Assembly: GCA_030038235.1 (NCBI GenBank) | Contig: JASHPE010000191.1 | Coordinates: 1-64,000 of the forward strand | Reading direction: 5' to 3' | DNA length: 64,000 nt | Source: Terriglobia bacterium | GTDB lineage: Bacteria; Acidobacteriota; Terriglobia; UBA7540 | Part shown: piece by piece, positions 25,889-35,094 of the stretch | Position numbering within the stretch: position 1 is the stretch's first letter | How the letters are laid out: every line of letters starts with the position of its first letter | Position numbers and translations under genes: made by a program | Notes under the pieces: generated by a model | Told to the model about the DNA's origin: nothing | Databases searched by the model: none | Seen by the model: only the letters and a program-made list of their open reading frames with translations

Positions 25889-27328
25889 TTAATGCAAGCC
25901 CACCTGTCCGCGCGCGGACTCGATCAGCTTCGCGGAGTCGTAGCCCACGCCGTCTTTGAACACGATCTCCACCTTTTCGATGTCGTTGATGTCGGCGGCG
26001 GGATTGCCGTGGATCACGGCGAGGTCGGCGGATTTTCCCGCGGCGATGGTCCCGATGCTGTCGAGTTCGCCGAGAAACCGCGCGCCATTGGCGGTGGCGA
26101 CTCCAATAGCCTCGACAGGCGTGAAGCCCGCTTCCACCAGCAGCTCCACTTCGCGCTGATCGCCGAAACCGGGCACGACGCCGCCGTAGCCGGTGGGATC
26201 GAGCCCCGCCAGCAGGAGTCCGCCGGCCTTGCCGAAGTCGTGCTCGAACTGCATTTCCTTCTTCAGGAGCACTGCCGCAGGCGAAGTCGCGGCGTCAAAT
26301 CCGCTCCGGCTGGCGCGCGTGGCCAGATAGTCGGAGCGCAACTCGGGCGCGAGGGCGTCGAGCACGCGATCCTCGAGCGGCGGCCGCGGACCCACGAATG
26401 TCTCGAACACCGGCAGCGTCGACGTCATGGCGACGTGGTGCGCCACCAGGTCGCGGATCATGTCCTGGACGGGCTGGCTTTCCACGTCGAGGCCGGTGAG
26501 CGTCTTCGAGGTCAGCGGCGCGGGCGGGCACATGTCGGGCGCCTTGCCGGGGTCGAATTCGGTGTCCACCGCCAAGCCGTGTTCGAGATCGTCGATGCCG
26601 AGCGCCGCCGCCTCGCGAAAGCCGATCGAGCAAAGATGTCCGGTGATTTTCAGGTTGCGCCGGTGCGCCGCGTCGATGGCTGCCGAAAGCTCGGCGCGCG
26701 TGATGTGCATGTAGGCCTTGAACGACGTGGCGCCTTCGTCGGCCCAGTAATCCACCGTCTTGCGCGCGTCGTCAGGCCCGCTGAGTTGGTGCATGTTGGG
26801 CGTGTAAGCGCCGGCTCCTTCGAGATAGGGGCCGGTCACGTGAATCTTGGGGCCGGGCTCGACGCCGGAATCGATCAGCTTCTTCACTTCGAGATCGGTG
26901 TAAGGCTCGATGCTGCCCGTGGTGCGCAGGCTGGTGACGCCGCCGGCGAGGTAAAGCCGTGGCCCGGTGTAGCCGAGCTCCGTATACACCGGCGGTACAC
27001 CGCGAGTGCGCGGCGAGGGGTAGAACATGTGATCGTGCATGCCCACGAGACCCGGAATCACGCTGTAGCCCGTCAGGTCGAGCACGGTGGCGCCGGCGGG
27101 CGCGGTTGTGCTGGACGAATTGCCAACCGCGCGTATACGTCCACCTTCGAGGATCACGTTCTGATCTTCGGCGGGCGCAGCGCCGGTGCCGTCAATCACG
27201 CGCACGTGCTCAAGCGCTATTACGGGCGCGTTGACCTTGACGAAGTTCTTGACCGCGTCCGGCATCGGGCTCTGCGCGCAAAGATCGCTGCAGACAATCA
27301 ATAGCACCACCGCAAGCCGCTTCCGCAT
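25889..27328 (-). CDS. exported amidohydrolase family protein
   Basis: This is a metal-dependent hydrolase of the imidazolonepropionase/prolidase-like amidohydrolase group, 479 aa. The ATG at 27328 has an excellent site (gcggaggaattc) and gives a signal peptide MRKRLAVVLLIVCSDLCAQ. Motifs include IPGLVGMHDHMF with the HxH pair, a lysine in TSFKAYMHI, His in KITGHLCSIG, ID(D)LEHGLAVD, and LAGLDPTGYGGVVPGFG near 350 with the likely catalytic Asp. The C-terminus IAAGKSADLAVIHGNPAADI is typical of the family. Periplasmic dipeptide or cyclic-amide substrates are plausible. Confidence 0.9.
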   Translation of the reverse strand: MRKRLAVVLLIVCSDLCAQSPMPDAVKNFVKVNAPVIALEHVRVIDGTGAAPAEDQNVILEGGRIRAVGNSSSTTAPAGATVLDLTGYSVIPGLVGMHDHMFYPSPRTRGVPPVYTELGYTGPRLYLAGGVTSLRTTGSIEPYTDLEVKKLIDSGVEPGPKIHVTGPYLEGAGAYTPNMHQLSGPDDARKTVDYWADEGATSFKAYMHITRAELSAAIDAAHRRNLKITGHLCSIGFREAAALGIDDLEHGLAVDTEFDPGKAPDMCPPAPLTSKTLTGLDVESQPVQDMIRDLVAHHVAMTSTLPVFETFVGPRPPLEDRVLDALAPELRSDYLATRASRSGFDAATSPAAVLLKKEMQFEHDFGKAGGLLLAGLDPTGYGGVVPGFGDQREVELLVEAGFTPVEAIGVATANGARFLGELDSIGTIAAGKSADLAVIHGNPAADINDIEKVEIVFKDGVGYDSAKLIESARGQVGLH

Positions 27329-27401
27329 GAATTCCTCCGCGCCGAGCCAAGCCTTCAAATCGACTCCGAATCGTATCACGAACTCCACCAGATCAAGGGT
27401 G

Positions 27402-27519
27402 GTGTCCCAATCTCAGACGTACGGGCGGCCCTTGTGGCCGCCCAATTACAGCGTATTTCTTGCGCGTGCCATCAGTTGGGCGGCCACAAGGGCCGCCCGT
27501 ACGTCTGAGATTGGGACAC
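27402..27519. repeat. 118-bp element with perfect 44-nt inverted repeats
   Basis: Arms at 27402-27445 (gtgtcccaatctcagacgta...) and 27476-27519 are identical in reverse complement over all 44 bases with a 30-nt unpaired centre. It lies between the divergent amidohydrolase and DUF882 genes, with no coding content. The exactness over 44 bp points to a recent MITE-like or REP-like insertion rather than a regulatory hairpin. Confidence 0.85.
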
Positions 27520-27574
27520 TACGAAATCAGGCCGTATCTGGACGCAATGCGCTGTAGTTTGCGACAATAGAGGG

Positions 27575-28219
27575 TTGAATCCACGAATCCCAGATCGACA
27601 CCGGAAACTGATCGCAGGAGTGCTCGTCCTGCTGGCAGCTTCGCCGTTCGTGTTCCTCATTGCGACCCCGGCGCCTGGCAGCGCGGGCGTCTCGCCCGGA
27701 GTTCGTGCTGCGAATGAGGCGGCATCACCGGCCACGTCACCCGGAGCCTCGCCGTACCGGCTGCGGATGTTCCACACCCACACCGGCGAGCGCATCGACA
27801 TCGTCTACCGCCGCGGCGACACTTACCTGCCCGACGCTGTTACGCGGCTCGACGAGTTCCTGCGCGATCATCGCACCGGCACGGTGCCGCAGTACGATCT
27901 GCGCGTGTTCGATCTGCTGACGGCAATCGAGCGCAAGCTCGGCGTGCCCGGCGCGGAGATCGATGTAATCTGCGGCTATCGCACGCCGTGGAGCAATACG
28001 TTCCTGCGCGAACATTCGGCGGGCGTCGCTTTGCACAGCCTGCACATGCAAGCCGAAGCGATCGATATCCGCATCCCCGGCATCAGCATCGCCCGTCTGC
28101 GCGACGCGGCTCTGGCCCTGCACCTTGGCGGGGTCGGCTCCTATCCCGTCTCCCAATTCGTCCACGTCGATGTCGGCCGCGTGCGGCAGTGGACGCTCCC
28201 TGAAAGCAGTGACAAGTGA
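27575..28219 (+). CDS. YcbK-like DUF882 protein (M15-type fold)
   Basis: This protein of 214 aa has an N-terminal hydrophobic anchor or signal (AGVLVLLAASPFVFLIATPA) and a DUF882 domain: SPYRLRMFHTHTGERIDIVY, IDVICGYRTPWSNTFLREHS, VALHSLHMQAEAIDIRIPG and QFVHVDVGRVRQW. The His/Asp/His arrangement is that of zinc D,D-carboxypeptidases of the M15/YcbK group, which act on or bind peptidoglycan. The start is TTG with aggg touching it, so it is uncertain. It sits next to the GH84 gene, consistent with a cell-wall theme. Confidence 0.85.
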   Translation: MNPRIPDRHRKLIAGVLVLLAASPFVFLIATPAPGSAGVSPGVRAANEAASPATSPGASPYRLRMFHTHTGERIDIVYRRGDTYLPDAVTRLDEFLRDHRTGTVPQYDLRVFDLLTAIERKLGVPGAEIDVICGYRTPWSNTFLREHSAGVALHSLHMQAEAIDIRIPGISIARLRDAALALHLGGVGSYPVSQFVHVDVGRVRQWTLPESSDK

Positions 28220-28263
28220 CAAGTGGCAAGTAAGTGGCACCGCCCGGCGGCGCGTAACCAGGG

Positions 28264-30714
28264 ATGATCAGCGCGAAAGTAAAACTCACCCCAGTCCTGC
28301 TGGCCACCTGCCTCGGTTTGGCATCACTGCGGCTGGCCAAGGCGCAGGCTCCGGCTCCTGCCGCGAGCGTCTGGGCGATCGTTTCCAGCGCTCCCGTAGA
28401 CCCGCGAATCGAGGCCGAGGCTAAAGACCTCGCCGCAAGAAACCAGGCCGGCCTGGCCGTCTTCAAGACTCAAACGGAAACCAACCGGCGGCACGCAGCG
28501 TTTACCATTGAGCTCGTTGCGCCTGCGAGTGCCGATGCGTTCCTCAAAGGCTGGCCTATCGGCCAGGAAGAGCCCGGTCGCGAAGAGGTTCATGACGCTT
28601 ATCGGCTGCAGGTTGACTACACAACCGGCCACGGCCCCTTCACGCCACGACGGGCAAGAATTACCGCCGTCAGTGCCGATGGAGTTCATAACGCCCTGCT
28701 CAGGATTTCGCAGCTTCTCAGTGCATTCGCGACGGGCAAAGTGGGCGACCTCAATCCGAAGCCGCGCGTCATGATCTCGGTATCCGTGGGCCGCAACACT
28801 TCTATCGGCATCGCCGACTTTCCTTCCTTCGCCGTGCGTGGAATCGTCGAGGGGTTCTACGGCACGCCGTGGAGCCATCAGGACCGGCTCGACCTCCTGC
28901 GCTTCGAAGGTCAGCACGGCATGAACTCGTATTTCTACGCGCCCAAGGACGATCCCTACCATCGCAAGCAGTGGCGCGATCCTTATCCGCCGGATCGCCT
29001 GGCGCAGCTTGGCGAATTGGTGGCTGCGGCGCGGGCGAACTTTGTGGATTTCTGCTTCGCGGTCAGCCCTGGTCTGTCGATGACGTATTCCAGCGACGAG
29101 GATTTTGAAAAGCTTACCGAAAAACTCGAGAGCGTCGGCAAGCTCGGCACCTCGTGCTACGCGCTCTTTCTCGACGACGTTCCGGAAGAGATTCAGAACG
29201 ACGCGGACAAAGCGCGCTTCAAGACATTAGCCGAGGCGCATGCCTACGTGATCAACAAGCTTTACCACCATCTGATCGCGCTCTCGCCGCAGAATCACTT
29301 GGTCGTGACGCCCACAACCTACACCAACGGATTCGGCAGCCCAGACTACATCCGCGAACTCGGCGCTGCGGTCGATCCGCACGTTGATCTGGTTTGGACC
29401 GGCACCGAAGTGGTATCGCCGGTGATCACCGTCCAGCAGACCGAAGACTGGTCGAAATTCCTGCAGCGTCCGCCGCTCATCTGGGACAACTACCCGGTGG
29501 ACGATTATGCGCGCTGGCGCCCGTTTCTGGGCCCGCTGGTAGGCCGGGATGCCGGCTTGGGCGCGGTGGTGCGCGGTCTGGTATCGAATCCAATGAACGA
29601 GGCGCACGCTTCCATGATTCCGCTCGCGACCATAGCGGATTACCTGTGGAACTCGCGCGCATACAATCCGCAGCAATCGGAGCAGCAGGCGTTGATCGCA
29701 CAATTCGGGTTCGATGGGCCGCAGATTTTCGCGCCGCTCCTTCAAGCGTGGGGCGACTACCGCTGGAGCGGCAACATCTTCCAGCAACTTTGGACTGCTA
29801 CACGGCTGCCGATTGACCTGCCGCAAATGAATCAGCGGCTCGATGGCGTCGATTCCGCCCTGACGGAGATGTCGGGCAAGCCGCAGTTCGATAGGATCAG
29901 ACCCGAGCTCACTCCATTTGCGCAACGAACTCGCGCTCGCGCGCAGGCGCTGGCCAGCGATCCCGCCATGCGACGACTCGCCGACGGCCGCATCGAATGG
30001 AGTGAAGAGTACAGCGTGCTGAGTGCCCGGTCGCTGGCGGCGCCGCTCGCACTCGACGGCGACTTCGCCAAGTGGCAGGCAGGCAAGGTGTACGATCTGC
30101 AGCCGCTGGTGCTGCCCGCGCCGGGGGCTGATTCAGCCGCACAGACTCCGGCCGCCGCGACCGCATTCTCCGGCCGATTCGCGCTCGCCTGGGACAGAAC
30201 TTACCTATACATGGGCATCGACATTCAGAATCCGGAAATCTACAAGCCTCCAGCCACGGACAACGGCCCTGCTCCTGCCGACGATGTGTCGCTGGCCATC
30301 GAAACGGCCTACCGCCGCAACTACTACGCGACGAGCGCTGGTCCGGATGCGTTTCTGCTGGTCGCGAATCCGGGGAACTTTCGGGACGTGGCGTCGAGCT
30401 TCCGCATTACGAAGAGAAATCTTCCTGAGCGGCTCGCGAATTACGAGCAGGAAATCAAGGTGATCTGGAAGAAGACCAGCGGAGGGTACTCGGCCGACGT
30501 TGCGATTCCGGCCGTCTACTTTGACGCGCCTTTTCAGGAAGGCTACGAGATCGGCCTGCTGGTGGGCGCGCAGAAATCGATCCCGCCAGGCGGCGCGTCG
30601 ACTGAAGAGGACGTGCCGCGCCTGCGCCTCACTTCGACGCAGGACCGCGTGATTCCGCCGAATCCCAACAATCCTGCCACCTATCAGCACCTCGTGCTGG
30701 TCGGCCGGCCGTGA
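28264..30714 (+). CDS. GH84 beta-N-acetylhexosaminidase (O-GlcNAcase-like)
   Basis: The 816-aa protein carries an N-terminal helper domain (residues ~40-180, ending ADGVHNALLRISQLLSAF), then the NAGidase domain starting FAVRGIVEGFYGTPWSHQDR with MNSYFYAPKDDPYHRKQWR and the catalytic Asp pair in CYALFLDDVPEEI. A helical region follows, and the last ~200 residues (RFALAWDRTYLYMGIDIQNPEI) form a CBM9-like beta sandwich. A signal segment (VLLATCLGLASLRLAKAQAP) indicates export. Family members remove beta-linked GlcNAc by substrate-assisted catalysis. The target here, whether glycoprotein, chitin fragments or wall-derived sugars, is inferred only from neighbours. Confidence 0.93.
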   Translation: MISAKVKLTPVLLATCLGLASLRLAKAQAPAPAASVWAIVSSAPVDPRIEAEAKDLAARNQAGLAVFKTQTETNRRHAAFTIELVAPASADAFLKGWPIGQEEPGREEVHDAYRLQVDYTTGHGPFTPRRARITAVSADGVHNALLRISQLLSAFATGKVGDLNPKPRVMISVSVGRNTSIGIADFPSFAVRGIVEGFYGTPWSHQDRLDLLRFEGQHGMNSYFYAPKDDPYHRKQWRDPYPPDRLAQLGELVAAARANFVDFCFAVSPGLSMTYSSDEDFEKLTEKLESVGKLGTSCYALFLDDVPEEIQNDADKARFKTLAEAHAYVINKLYHHLIALSPQNHLVVTPTTYTNGFGSPDYIRELGAAVDPHVDLVWTGTEVVSPVITVQQTEDWSKFLQRPPLIWDNYPVDDYARWRPFLGPLVGRDAGLGAVVRGLVSNPMNEAHASMIPLATIADYLWNSRAYNPQQSEQQALIAQFGFDGPQIFAPLLQAWGDYRWSGNIFQQLWTATRLPIDLPQMNQRLDGVDSALTEMSGKPQFDRIRPELTPFAQRTRARAQALASDPAMRRLADGRIEWSEEYSVLSARSLAAPLALDGDFAKWQAGKVYDLQPLVLPAPGADSAAQTPAAATAFSGRFALAWDRTYLYMGIDIQNPEIYKPPATDNGPAPADDVSLAIETAYRRNYYATSAGPDAFLLVANPGNFRDVASSFRITKRNLPERLANYEQEIKVIWKKTSGGYSADVAIPAVYFDAPFQEGYEIGLLVGAQKSIPPGGASTEEDVPRLRLTSTQDRVIPPNPNNPATYQHLVLVGRP

Positions 30715-30736
30715 CACTTTGTGGGGAGACCTCTGA

Positions 30737-30820
30737 CGCTGTCATTCTGAGCGGAGCGAAGAATCTAAGTGCTGGAAAAACAAGAAAAGCAGATTCTTCG
30801 CTCCGCTCAGAATGACAGCG
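30737..30820. repeat. 30-nt perfect inverted repeat (gtcattctgagcggagcgaa type)
   Basis: Arms 30737-30766 and 30791-30820 are exact reverse complements. The outer flanks (tttgtggggag and cctccacaaa) also pair imperfectly. The word gtcattctgagcggagcgaa resembles a dispersed intergenic repeat often seen in acidobacterial and other environmental genomes. It follows the GH84 stop codon by 22 bp and precedes the TPR gene. Confidence 0.75.
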
Positions 30821-30861
30821 CCGGAGGAGTTCCTCCACAAACGGCTGAGGAACAAGTATTC

Positions 30862-31983
30862 ATGTCATCGTTTCTTACTCGGCTGTCCGCGATTCTCACA
30901 AGTCTGCTCGTGAGTGTCTGCGTCTTCCAAAACCCCGCCTCCGGTTTCGCCGCTCCTCCGGGGGAGGACCCTCCACCCGAGGTGCTGATCAAGGACGGCC
31001 ACTGGAAACGTGCGCGCGCCGTCGTGGAGCCGCAGTACAAGGCCCACCCCGAAGACGCCGAGCTGAACTTTTTGATGTCCGAAATCGACGACGCGTTCGG
31101 CGAGCTTGACAATGCGCGCGCGCTGGCCGAGAAAGCAGTGGCGCTCAAAGGCGCCGACGCGCGCTACCATCGGCAGCTTGCGGACGTGGACGGCGAGACG
31201 GCGGAAACGGCCTCGCTCTTTGCCAAGGGTGGTTGGGCCAAGAAATTCAAGGCCGAAGCCGAGCAGGCGGCCGCACTGGATCCCCGGAATCTGGACGCTC
31301 GCTTCGATCTGCTCGAATACGATTTACAGGCTCCACGGCTGATGGGCGGGGGTCGAGACAAAGCCGCCGCCATGGCGGATGAGATCGCGAAAATCGATCC
31401 GGCGCAGGGCGATCTCGCGCAGGCGCGCATCGCGCAGGACGCAAAGGACGGTGCGGCGGAGGAATCGTGGTACTTGAAAGCTCTGGTGGCCGCGCCGGCT
31501 GAGTACGGCGCGCTGACTCAGTTGGCCGGGTTTTACGAGCGCCCTCCGCAGCCGAAACTGGATCAGGCCGAGAAGTATGCCGCGCAGGCCATCAAAGCTC
31601 ATCCCGGGCGCGCTGAGGCTTACTCGCTGCTTGCATCCGCTTACGCCGCCGGGAGCCGCTGGGACGAGCTCGAGGGCGCGCTTGCTCAGGCGGCGAAGAG
31701 CGTGCCCGACGATCTCGACGCGTATTATCGCGCGGGTCTCACGATCCTGAATGAGAAGGCTTCCGCCAGCGCAGCTCTAGCTCGCGCAGAAGGATACTTT
31801 CGCAAATACCTGAGCGCCGACCCGGAGGGCGGCGAGCCGACGCTTGCGCACGCACACTGGCGGCTAGGTCTCGTGTTCGAGAGGGAAGGCAGACAGCCCG
31901 AAGCCATCAAGGAGTTGAAGACGGCTCTGCAGCTCAACCCGAATCTGAATCCTGCCAAAAAAGACCTGAGTCGACTCGAATAG
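30862..31983 (+). CDS. exported TPR protein
   Basis: The ATG at 30862 gives a signal peptide (MSSFLTRLSAILTSLLVSVCVFQNPASGFA); the longer ORF reaches into the palindromic repeat and is rejected. The 373-aa protein is a solenoid of TPR-like helical pairs, for instance WKRARAVVEPQYKAHPEDAELNFLMSE near residue 50, DQAEKYAAQAIKAHPGRAEAYSLLASAYA near 230 and REGRQPEAIKELKTALQLNPNLNPA at the end. It probably acts as a periplasmic scaffold. No enzymatic domain is seen. Confidence 0.82.
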   Translation: MSSFLTRLSAILTSLLVSVCVFQNPASGFAAPPGEDPPPEVLIKDGHWKRARAVVEPQYKAHPEDAELNFLMSEIDDAFGELDNARALAEKAVALKGADARYHRQLADVDGETAETASLFAKGGWAKKFKAEAEQAAALDPRNLDARFDLLEYDLQAPRLMGGGRDKAAAMADEIAKIDPAQGDLAQARIAQDAKDGAAEESWYLKALVAAPAEYGALTQLAGFYERPPQPKLDQAEKYAAQAIKAHPGRAEAYSLLASAYAAGSRWDELEGALAQAAKSVPDDLDAYYRAGLTILNEKASASAALARAEGYFRKYLSADPEGGEPTLAHAHWRLGLVFEREGRQPEAIKELKTALQLNPNLNPAKKDLSRLE

Positions 31984-32029
31984 GAGCGGCTTGCCGCACA
32001 ACAGCGGGACGCTTCTCGAAGTCAGAAGG

Positions 32030-32584
32030 CTACCGCGTGGCGGCAGTCTGAGAAGCCGGGCCCTTCTGCAAGGCGGGAATCACGTACTGGGTGAGGAGTT
32101 CGGAGTACTGCTTGCGAACCTGGTCGTTAATAGGCGCGCTGTGGAGCGGCCCGTCATCCTGCGCCTCGAGGTAAAGATCACCGGGCGCGCCAAACGTGAG
32201 TGTGTCCGTTTTGACGAATTTCGCTTGGTCACTCTCCCCGAAATCGTAAATCTGCTGAGGCGTATACGTGGCAAGCTGGTCAGGGGTCATCTTCCCCACG
32301 CTTCGCACGTAGATGTTGAGGCGGCCGTACGCACGATTTTTGTCGTAATCCACGCGCAGAACGTGGCGGAACTGCTCCCCACTCGCATCGGTGTAAGCGT
32401 CAGCGAGCAGACAGAAATGCTCCACCTTCCCGCCAAAAGACGAGTTGAGAAGCTGAAAGATCTGAATGGTGGCAGGGTCAGGCTCATTCTTCTCACGGGC
32501 ACGTACCAGCGACGGAGCCGCCAGGCCTACCCCCATCACGATGCACAGGGCTACACTCCAACGCGCTGTTTGAACTGCTTTCAT
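32030..32584 (-). CDS. hypothetical exported protein
   Basis: A 184-aa protein with signal peptide (RWSVALCIVMGVGLAAPSLVRA) and good ribosome binding site (cggaggaagt). The mature part is unrecognised: FCLLADAYTDASGEQFRHVLRVDYDKNRAYGRLNIYVR is probably beta-rich, and YSELLTQYVIPALQKG is helical. It lies on the minus strand between a TPR gene and the NamZ fusion. The 128-bp gap to the fusion may contain its promoter. Function unknown. Confidence 0.7.
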   Translation of the reverse strand: MKAVQTARWSVALCIVMGVGLAAPSLVRAREKNEPDPATIQIFQLLNSSFGGKVEHFCLLADAYTDASGEQFRHVLRVDYDKNRAYGRLNIYVRSVGKMTPDQLATYTPQQIYDFGESDQAKFVKTDTLTFGAPGDLYLEAQDDGPLHSAPINDQVRKQYSELLTQYVIPALQKGPASQTAATR

Positions 32585-32712
32585 ACTTCCTCCGGCTGAC
32601 CCGCAGAGGGACCCGCCAAAATACTACCGCCAGATTGCGCTCAACACAAGAGGGATCGGCAACAAAGAAAAAAGGCCCGGTCGTCGTGGTCGATGGCGCC
32701 GGCACTCGAATC

Positions 32713-35094
32713 CTAATAGAGCAGATATTGCGCCCGCATTCGCCGGAACGCCTGGAGCTGATCCTGTTCCCAGTCGTAAGCCAGCCGTCGCGGATCGCGG
32801 CCCTGTCGGATGCCATCGAGCACGGCGCGCGAGCCTATAAGGCTCAGCGTGCTGTCGAGCTTGAAGTCGTTGGGAAAGAGCTTGAACAACGCCCCGGCCA
32901 GCTCGGCCCCGAGTTCGGGAGAATCGAGCGCACCGCGATCCACGAGATTGATCTCGACGCCATGGCAGAGCTGGCCGCTGAAGCGATTTGCCTCCGGGGT
33001 GAAATCCGCCGGCACGAAACGCACCCCCTGAATGCGGCGTCCGTTCAGGTAATCGGCCAGCTTGGCGCCGTCGATCCAGGGCGCGCCTACGACTTCAAAC
33101 GGACGATCGGTGCCGCGACCAACGCTCACGTCGGAGCCTTCGATCATGCCGATCCCCGGATAAAGGACGACCTCGGTGAGATCGCGCAGGTTCGGAGAAG
33201 GGTTCACCCAGTCGAGCCCCGTTTCGTCGAACCAATCAGTGCGATGCCAATTTCGCATCCTGATCACCGTAAGCTTCGCGCCGAGATGCTGCTCGCCGTT
33301 GAACATTTGCGCGAGCTCCCCGACCGTCATCCCCTGACGCACGGGTTCCTGGAAGTAGCCCACAAACGAGCGCTGGTCCCCATCGAGGAGCGGCCCCTCA
33401 ACGTTGAATCCTCCGAGCGGGTCGGGCCGGTCGAGGACGAAATACGCCAGGCCTTTGTGCCCCGCAGCTTCCAAGGTGTAACCGAGCGTGGTTTCGAAGG
33501 TGTAGAAGCGAACGCCGGCGTCCTGGATGTCGTAGACCAGCGCGTCGAGCCCGGCGAGCATCTCATCGGTCGGACGGTTGGTGTTGCCGTAGAGACTGTA
33601 AATCGGTAGTCCAGTGGCGGCATCGCGGGTCGAAGCGACCTTTTCATCCGCCATGCCCTGGATTCCATGCTCGGGGCTGAAGATGGCAACCAGTTTCACG
33701 CCGGGAGCGCTGTTCAGCACGTCGATAGTGCGCCGTCCGGCGGCGTCGCGCCCGCTCCGGTTGGTGATCAGGCCGACCCGCAGCCCCGCGAGCGGCGCGA
33801 AATTCTCGGACTCGAGCACGTCGATACCGGTCTCGGTCTTGTCATTCGGCGGCGCGGGCGTGCGGTAGCTGTTCAGGAGCTCGTAATACGAGGTCACAGT
33901 CGGCCGGTCCGCAAGTTCCCGCGCGGTCGGCATGCGGCCGTACGCCGCCGCTGCGATGTCGGCGATTTCGGAGCGCAGCGCGATCACGTTGCCCTTGCCC
34001 TCGGGATGCACGGCATTGGTCAGCAGAATGACGTAGGTGCGCGAGAAGGGATCAATCCAGATCGAAGTGCCGGTGAAGCCGGTATGACCATAGGAGCCCA
34101 CGGGAAACATTTCTCCGCGATTGGAGCTGAACGCGGTATCGATGTCCCAACCAAGGCCGCGCACCGCCATCTTGCCGGGCGGGGTCTGGGGCGTGGTCAT
34201 CTTATCCACACTGGGCGTGCTGAGCACGCGAACACCGTGGTACCGCCCGCCATCCAGCAGCATCTCGGCAAATGTCGCCAGGTCGTCGGCGGTCGAGAAG
34301 AGTCCGGCGTGGCCGGCCACGCCCCCCATGTCCCGCGCGGTGGGATCGTGAACCACGCCCCAAAGCATGGGGCCGTGATCGGCATCCTCATATTGCGTGG
34401 GCGCAATGCGCATGCGCAGCGATTCCGGCGGCAGGAACATGGTGTTGCGCATCCGCAGCGGCTTGAAGAGATGCGCGGCGCAATAGACGTTGAGCGGCTC
34501 GCCGGAGAGCCGGTGCACCAACTCGCCCAGCGTCGCGTAATTCACGTCGCTGTACATGAAGCGCGTGCCCGGGGGATAGATCGGACTCGCCTGCTCGATC
34601 ATCTTCATCGCCGTGTCGTAGCCGGACCACACGGGTTGAAGTTCCAGGTCCGGAGGCAGGCCGGAGTAATGCGTCATCAGCTCGCGCACGGTCATCTGGT
34701 CCTTGCCGTTGGCGCCGAACTCCGGCCAGTAGTTCGCCACCGGATCTTCCAGGCGGAGCTTCCCCTCCTCCAGCAGTTGCATGATCGCGGTGTTGGTGGC
34801 GATCACCTTGGTGAGCGATGCGAGGTCGAAGATTGTGTCCACGCGCATGGGCAAGCGCCGGGGAACGAGCGCGCGATATCCAAAGGCGTGCCGATAAACG
34901 ATGTGCCCGCCATGCCCGATCAGCACCACCGCGCCGGGCATCTTGCCGTCGTGGATCGCCAACTGGATCGCAGGGGCGATGGCGGCAAGCTTCCCGGTGG
35001 GGTTTCGTGTCTTGACGGAGGCAGGCTTGACAGTGTTGCTTTTTGAGAGCGCCGGCACAGCCGCGGCAATCAGTACGATGACGCCGAGGGTCAA
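32713..35094 (-). CDS. serine hydrolase / exo-beta-N-acetylmuramidase NamZ fusion
   Basis: Two enzymes are joined in 793 aa. Residues ~35-395 are a class C beta-lactamase-like serine hydrolase with SLTK (Ser93-Lys96), YSDVNYATLGELVHRLSG and HTGFTGTSIWIDP. Residues ~410-790 are DUF1343 (NamZ, GH171), with GLITNRSGRD, the IFSPEHGIQGMADE motif containing the likely catalytic Glu, and YDIQDAGVRFYT. NamZ cleaves MurNAc from the non-reducing end of glycan strands; the hydrolase part may trim stem peptides (inference). The signal is LGVIVLIAAAVPALS. The listed TTG start has no ribosome site, whereas an AUA at 35124, in frame, follows aaggag at ideal spacing. The gene is divergent from the symporter-murQ-murA operon. 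Confidence 0.9.
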   Translation of the reverse strand: MTLGVIVLIAAAVPALSKSNTVKPASVKTRNPTGKLAAIAPAIQLAIHDGKMPGAVVLIGHGGHIVYRHAFGYRALVPRRLPMRVDTIFDLASLTKVIATNTAIMQLLEEGKLRLEDPVANYWPEFGANGKDQMTVRELMTHYSGLPPDLELQPVWSGYDTAMKMIEQASPIYPPGTRFMYSDVNYATLGELVHRLSGEPLNVYCAAHLFKPLRMRNTMFLPPESLRMRIAPTQYEDADHGPMLWGVVHDPTARDMGGVAGHAGLFSTADDLATFAEMLLDGGRYHGVRVLSTPSVDKMTTPQTPPGKMAVRGLGWDIDTAFSSNRGEMFPVGSYGHTGFTGTSIWIDPFSRTYVILLTNAVHPEGKGNVIALRSEIADIAAAAYGRMPTARELADRPTVTSYYELLNSYRTPAPPNDKTETGIDVLESENFAPLAGLRVGLITNRSGRDAAGRRTIDVLNSAPGVKLVAIFSPEHGIQGMADEKVASTRDAATGLPIYSLYGNTNRPTDEMLAGLDALVYDIQDAGVRFYTFETTLGYTLEAAGHKGLAYFVLDRPDPLGGFNVEGPLLDGDQRSFVGYFQEPVRQGMTVGELAQMFNGEQHLGAKLTVIRMRNWHRTDWFDETGLDWVNPSPNLRDLTEVVLYPGIGMIEGSDVSVGRGTDRPFEVVGAPWIDGAKLADYLNGRRIQGVRFVPADFTPEANRFSGQLCHGVEINLVDRGALDSPELGAELAGALFKLFPNDFKLDSTLSLIGSRAVLDGIRQGRDPRRLAYDWEQDQLQAFRRMRAQYLLY

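Noticed and set aside
27400-27520. CRISPR array
   Set aside because: There are only two arms in inverted orientation, not direct repeats with spacers.
33667-35046. 459-aa plus-strand ORF opposite the NamZ fusion
   Set aside because: Antisense of the two-domain enzyme; no recognisable domain or ribosome site.
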